The position numbers and the translations under genes are program-made. The notes under the pieces are model-generated. The model saw only the letters and a program-made list of their open reading frames with translations. It was not told where the DNA came from and did not search any database. Positions 1 to 6,200 of a stretch of 6,255 nt of DNA are shown piece after piece (positions within the stretch are counted from its first letter, which is position 1; each line of letters begins with the position of its first letter). Source of the stretch: UBA668 sp046076025 (lineage in GTDB: Bacteria > Actinomycetota > Acidimicrobiia > Acidimicrobiales > Ilumatobacteraceae); contig JBJTRF010000049.1 in assembly GCA_046076025.1 (NCBI GenBank), positions 1-6,255 of the forward strand. Direction: 5' to 3'.

Positions 1-261
1 TCGGCGGTGTCGCCGGTGTCGGGTCCGACGTCGGGCGGGACGCTGGTGACGGTCACCGGGACGGGGTTCGTGACGGGTGCGTCGGTGGCCTTCGACGGGC
101 TGGCGCCGGTGGCGGCGACGGTGGTGTCGCCGACGGAGCTGTCGGTGGTGTCGCCGGCGACGGTGACGCCCGGGAAGGTTGACGTGCCGGTGACCTCCAC
201 CGGCGGCACGTCGGTGGTCTCGGCAACCGACAGCGACGACTTCACGTACACGGCGCCCCGG
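1..261 (+). repeat. IPT/TIG domain 1 (D-type, 5' partial)
   Basis: Roughly the first three residues (P-x-V) lie upstream of the window. The core reads GTGFVTGASVAF and the end DDFTYTA. It is closest in wording to domain 24 at the other end. Its codons are almost all G-ending up to about position 180, then C-ending codons appear. Confidence 0.9.
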
Positions 262-3200
262 CCCACGATCACCGGCCTCTCGCCGAACTACGGACTCCTC
301 GCCGGCGGTGGCACGGTCACGATCACCGGCACTGGCTTCGTCACCGGTTCCACGGTCACGTTCGGCGACGTGAGTGGTCTCACGCCGCTTGTCGCGTCGC
401 CGACGTCCATCACCGTCACGGTGCCCGCTGCAGCGAGCAGGGGAGCGGTCGATGTCGTCGTCGCCACCGTTGCCGCCCTGCCGTCGGCCACGTCGTCGGC
501 CTCGAGGTACACCTACGTCACGACGCCGTCGGTGCTGACTGTCAATCCGATCTCTGGCACCGTCGACGGGGGCACCGAGGTGACCATCACCGGCACCGAC
601 TTCTACGACGTCACCGCCGTGCGCTTCGGCTCGAGCGCCGCAACCACCTTCACCGTCGTCTCGCCGACGGAGATCCGTGCGACGACGGCCTCGACCAACA
701 CCGCGTCGACAGTCGACGTGACCGTCACCGCACTCGGCGGCACGTCGTCGACCGCAGGCACGGGCAACGATTTCACCTTCACCGTGGCGGCTCCGACGAT
801 CACCAACCTGTTGCCTGACAACGCGATGATCTTCGGCAACACCCCGATCACCATCACTGGCACCAACTTCGTCAACCCTGCCACGGTGTCATTCGAGGGC
901 GTGGCTGCGACCAATGTGGTCGTGGTCTCGCGCACGCAGATCACGGCGACGATCCCGTCGGCGCTCGTCTCGGGCCCCGTCGACGTGTCGGTCACCACCC
1001 CTGGCGGCACCTCGGCCGACACCGCCGCAGACGACTTCACGTATGCGGCGCCGCCTGCGGTCACGTCGGTAGCCCCCGACAAGGGCAGCGTCACGGGCGG
1101 CACCACCATCGTCATCAACGGCACCGACTTCGTCGGCGTCACGGCGGTGACGATCGGCGGCGTCGCCGCATCCTCGTACACCGTCAACTCGGCCACGAAG
1201 ATCACGGCTGTCACGCCCGCCCGCGCCACGCCGGGAACGGTGCAGGTGCAGGTGACCGCGGTGGCGGGAATCTCCGACATCGAGACGACGGGCAACGAGT
1301 TCACCTACTACTCGGTCCCGGTCGTCTCGTCGCTCTCGCCCGTGCGCAGCTCGCTCGCCGGCACGACGGTGACCATCACCGGCGAGCACCTGCTCGAGGC
1401 CAGCAGCGTCACGTTCGGCGGCGTTGCCGCCACCGTGCTGCCCGGCGGCACGGCGACCGAGCTCACCGTCACTGCGCCGGCACGCGAGGCTGGCGGCACG
1501 GTCGACGTCGTGGTCACCACCCCCGGCGGGCCCTCGGCCAACACGGTCGCCGACAACTTCCGCTATGTCGCCGCTCCAACGGTCACCTCGCTGTCGCGGA
1601 CGGCAGGCCTGCTGACCGGCAACCAGTCGATCACGATCACCGGCACCGACTTCGTCGACGTCACGGGCGTGATGTTCGGCGAGACGCCGGCCACCGGCGT
1701 GACGGTGCAGTCCGAGACGCAGATCACCGCCACCATCCCGGCCGGCGCCGAGGGCACGGTCCAGGTCACGGTCGCGGCGCTCGGCGGCACCTCGTCGACG
1801 GCCGGCACCGGCAACGACTACCGCTACGTGGCCGCCCCGACGGTCACGCAGGTTGCGCCCAGCAGCGGCCGCATCGCCGGCGGGCAGCTGGTCACCCTCA
1901 CCGGCACCAACCTCGTTGGCGTCACCACGGTGCGCTTCGGCACGGCCGAGGCAACGGTCCAGGCCGGTGGCACCGAGGCCTCGATCACCGTACTCACGCC
2001 GGCCAGTGCGGCCGGTCCGGTCGACGTCTCGGTCGTCGCCGCCGGCGGCGAGTCGACCATCGACACGAGCGGCAACGAGTTCACCTACTACGCAGTGCCG
2101 GTCGTCACCTCGCTGTCGCCCGTGCGCAGCGCCCTCGGCGGCACGGTGGTCACGATCACCGGCGAGAACCTCCTCGGCGTCACCGGCGTGAGCTTCGGCA
2201 GCGTGCTCGTCACGACGTTCAGCGCTGCCTCCGACACCTCGATCACTGTCACCGCTCCGGCACGCGACGCCGCTGCCACGGTGCGAGTGTCGGTCACCAC
2301 GCCCGGCGGCACCTCGTCGACGGTCTCGTCGAGCACCGAGTTCCGCTATGTCGCACGCCCGGTCGTCGACTCGGTGTCGCCGGCGGCCGGCCCGGTCGCC
2401 GGCGGCACGCCGGTCACCATCACCGGCTCGAACTTCGTCGACGTCAGTGTTGCCACGGGCGTGACATTCGGCGGCGTGGCTGCGACGAACGTCGTCGTGA
2501 CGTCGGAGACCCAGATCACCGCCACCGTGCCGGCCTCGATCGCCGGCGCCGCAATCGTCGACGTCGTAGTCACCGGCATCGGAGGCGCCTCGCTCACCGC
2601 CGGAACGCTCGACGACTACCGCTACTACGCCGTGCCCGTCGTCGCTTCGCTGGCACCCAACGCTGGTCCCACCGCAGCCGGCACCGAGGTGTCGATCACC
2701 GGCCAGAACCTGCTCGGTGTCACCTCGGTCACGTTCGGCGCCGCTGCGGCAACCATCCTGGCGGGCGGCACCGACACCCTGCTTCGGGTCACTGCGCCGG
2801 CGGGCACCGCGGGCAGCGTGCCGGTCACGGTGATCACGCCGGGCGGCGAGTCGGCGTCCGGCGCCGGGGCGACGTACACCTACGTTGCAGCACCGGTCGT
2901 GACGTCGCTCTCGTCGACCAGGGGTCCGCTGGCGGGCGGCACCTCGATCACCATCACCGGCGCCAACTTCACCGGTGCGACGTCGGTGACGTTCGGCACC
3001 GAGTCGGCCACCTTCACCGTCGACAACCCGACGACGATCACCGCCACCGTGCCGGCCGGCACCGCTGGCACGGTCGAGGTCGTGGTCACCACCGTCGGCG
3101 GACCGTCGTCGACCGGCCTTACCACGAACGACTATCGCTACGTTGGGGCGCCCACGGTGCTCACCGTCACCCCGGCGGCAGGCCCGATCGCCGGCGGCAC

Positions 3201-6200
3201 GCCGATCACGATCACCGGCACGAACTTCGTCGACGTCAGCGCAGCGACCGGCGTCACGGTAAACGGCGTGTTGGCAACCAGCGTGGTGATCGTCGACGAG
3301 TCGACCATCACCGCCGTCACGCCGGCCAACCCCTTGGGCAGCTTCGACGTCGTGGTTGCGGCGCTCGGCGGCACCTCGTCGATCGTCGGTATCGGCAACG
3401 ACTTCCGCTACTTCGCCATCCCCGCTGTCTCGTCGATCGCCCCGGCGGCAGGCCCCACCGGCGGCGGCCAGACCGTGGTGATCAGCGGCGAGAACCTCCT
3501 CGGGGCCACGTCGGTCATGTTCGGCAGCGCCGCGGCCACGGTGGTGCTATCGAGCGAGACCTCGCTCACCGTCACCACGCCAGCTGGCACGATCGGCACC
3601 GTGAACGTGGTTGTCACGACGCCGGGCGGCGCAGCGTCGCTCGACGGCACCGACGACTACCGCTACTACGCGCCGCCCACGGTCACGTCGCTGAACCCGG
3701 CGTTCACCGGCCTTGCCGGTGGCCAGGTGATCATCACCGGCACGAACTTCGTCGGCGCCTCGGCGGTTACCTTCGGCGCGCTGCCGGCGCTGTTCACGGT
3801 GAACTCCGACACCTCGATCACCGCCACCGCACCGGCGGCATCGGCCGGCCCCGTGCAGGTGACGGTCACCACGCCGGGCGGCACCAGTTCGACAGCCGGT
3901 ACCGGCAACGACTTCACCTACTGGGACGTGCCCACGGTTACCCAGGTGGCGCCGGCGTCGGGCCCGATCGCCGGTGGCACGCTCGTGACCATCACCGGCT
4001 CGGGCTTCAACGACGTCACCGCCGTCACGTTCAACGGCACGCCGGGCACCGACCTGGTGGTCGCCACTGCAACGTCGCTGTCGGTGCGTACGCCCATCGG
4101 TGTCGTCGGCCTCGCTGATGTCGTGGTCGCCGCCACCGGCGGCCTCTCGTCGACGGCCGGCACCGGCAACGAGTTCCGCTACTTCGCCGTGCCCGTGGTC
4201 GCGTCACTGTCGGTCGCCGTCGGCCCGACCACCGGCGGCACGACCGTGGTCATCGACGGCAGCAACCTCGACGGCGCCACTGCGGTGCGGTTTGGCTCGG
4301 TGGCAGCGACGTCGTTCACGGTGCTGTCCGACTCGTCGATCTCGGCAGTCTCGCCGGCCGGCAGTGCCGGCACGATCAGCGTGTCGGTGGTGACGCCCGG
4401 CGGCACGAGCTCGACTGATGCGCTGGCGGACGATTTCACGTACTACGCGGCGCCGTCGGTGTCGGCGCTGTCGCCGGCGAAGTCGGCGCTGGCGGGTACG
4501 ACGGTGACGGTGACGGGCGCGAACTTCGTGTCGGGTCTGACGTCGGTGTCGTTCGGGGCGAATGCGGGCACGGGCGTGAACGTGCTGTCGGCGACGTCGC
4601 TGTCGGTGGTGGCGCCGGCGGGGTCGGCGGGCACGGTGGACGTGACGGTGACGACGGCGGGCGGGACGAGCTCGACGGCGGGGGCGGGGAACGACTTCAC
4701 GTATTGGGCGGCGCCGACGGTGACGTCGGTGGCGCCGGCGGGCGGTCCGCTGACGTCGGGGACGTCGGTGGTGCTCACGGGTACCGGGTTCGACGGGGTG
4801 TCGGGTGCGTCGGCGGTGCAGTTCGGCGGGGTGAACGCGGTGTCGTACACGGTGAACTCGGTGACGCAGATCACGGCGGTGGCGCCGGCGCGTGCGTCGG
4901 CGGCCACGGTGGAGGTGACGGTGACGGGCACGGGTGGCACGAACGCCACCGCGGGCACCGGCAACGACTACACCTACTACGCGGTACCGGCGATCAGCTC
5001 GCTGTCGCCGACCTCCGGCCCCGGCCAGGGCGGCACGCCTGTGGTGATCACCGGCACGGGCCTGCTTGGCGCGACGGCGGTGCGCTTCGGCGCCACGAAT
5101 GCCGCGTCGTTCACCGTCAACAGCGACACGCAGATCACCGCCATCTCACCCAGTGGCATGGGCAACACCAGTCCGACGGTCACCGTGATCACGCCCGGTG
5201 GCACCTCGAACGGACTGACGTTCACCACCGCCAACAACGTCCGCCCGACCGTGACAGGGCTGTCGCCCTCGACGGGCACTACGGCCGGCGGCACGGCTGT
5301 CACCGTGACAGGCACGAACTTCACGGTGAACATGTCGTTCACGTTCACCATCGGGGGCGTGGCGTATGCGGCGACGTCGGTGGTGGTCGGTTCCTCGACG
5401 TCGGCGACGCTGGTGACCCCGGCGGTGGTGGCCACGGGCACTGCGGTGGTGTCGGCCACCAACTCGGCGCTCGCCTCGCAGACGAACGGCAGCTTCGCCT
5501 ACACGGCAGCGGTGCCGACGGTCACCGGCGTGTCGCCGTCGACCGGCCCGACGTCGGGCGGCACGTCGGTGACGATCACTGGCACCGGGTTCATCACGGG
5601 TGCGACGGTGAAGTTCGGGTCGCTGTCGGCGACCGGCGTGGTGGTGAACTCGCCAACGTCGATCACGGCGGTGTCGCCCGCCACGATCACGCCGGGCCTC
5701 GTCGCCGTGACGGTGACCACCTCAGGCGGCTCGTCCACTCCTGCCGGCGCCCAGGGCGCAGCGGCAGACGACTTCACCTATCAGGCAGTCGCGCCGACGG
5801 TGGCGTCCATTGCGCCCGCCACGGGCGGCTCGGCCGGTGGCACGTCGGTGGCGATCACCGGCACCGGCTTCATCACCGGCTCCACCGTGTCGTTCGGCGG
5901 CCTCGCCGCCACCGTGGTGTCGATCACCCCCACGGTGATCACGGTTACCTCACCGGCCACCACGGCGCTCGGGACGGTGGACGTCGTCGTCACGAACTCG
6001 GTGGCCTCGAGCGACGCGTCGGGCACGGCCGACGACTTCACGTACACGGCGTCGGTGCCGGCGGTGTCGTCGCTGTCGCCGTCGACTGGTCCGGTGACGG
6101 GCGGTACCGAGGTGACGGTGACGGGTACCGGGTTCGTGACGGGTGCGTCGGTGACGGTGGGCGGCCTTGCGGTGCCGTCGGCGTCGGTGACGGTGGTGTC

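Larger units (their letters stand above)
1318..4986 (+). repeat. Higher-order array of three-domain A-B-C units
   Basis: Domains 6-19 recur in threes: 1318-2097 (780 bp), 2635-3420 (786 bp), 3421-4191 (771 bp) and 4192-4986 (795 bp), with a two-domain unit at 2098-2634. Class A is marked by a preceding Y-[YF]-A-V-P, a G-x-N-L-L-G-like core and TPGG. Class B mostly has ITAT-x-PA. Class C often has a longer loop before V-x-F-G and ends G-N-[DE]-[FY]-x-Y-[YF]. Domain 20 starts a further A. The classes were assigned by eye. Confidence 0.75.

Noticed and set aside
826..828. Possible internal ATG start (also at 1672, 3517, 5158, 5332) and many GTG codons.
   Set aside because: All lie inside continuous domain sequence with no stop upstream in frame and no purine-rich ribosome binding site, so they are internal Met/Val codons.
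889..1389. Minus-strand 166-codon frame rich in Arg, Asp and Gly.
   Set aside because: It is a charged low-complexity string of the kind produced by reading GC-rich repeats in a wrong frame. It overlaps the real gene fully and has no recognisable motif.
1424..4393. Short plus-strand open frames out of phase at 1424-1615, 1853-2191 and 4100-4393.
   Set aside because: Their products are low-complexity Arg/Ser/Pro/Ala strings, typical of a shifted frame in GC-rich DNA, and they lie wholly inside the frame +1 gene.
4441..4920. The GTG/ACG/TCG-rich block as a foreign gene or simple-sequence expansion.
   Set aside because: It encodes two complete ordinary IPT/TIG domains in frame with the rest, so it is a codon-style variant of the same gene, not a separate insertion.
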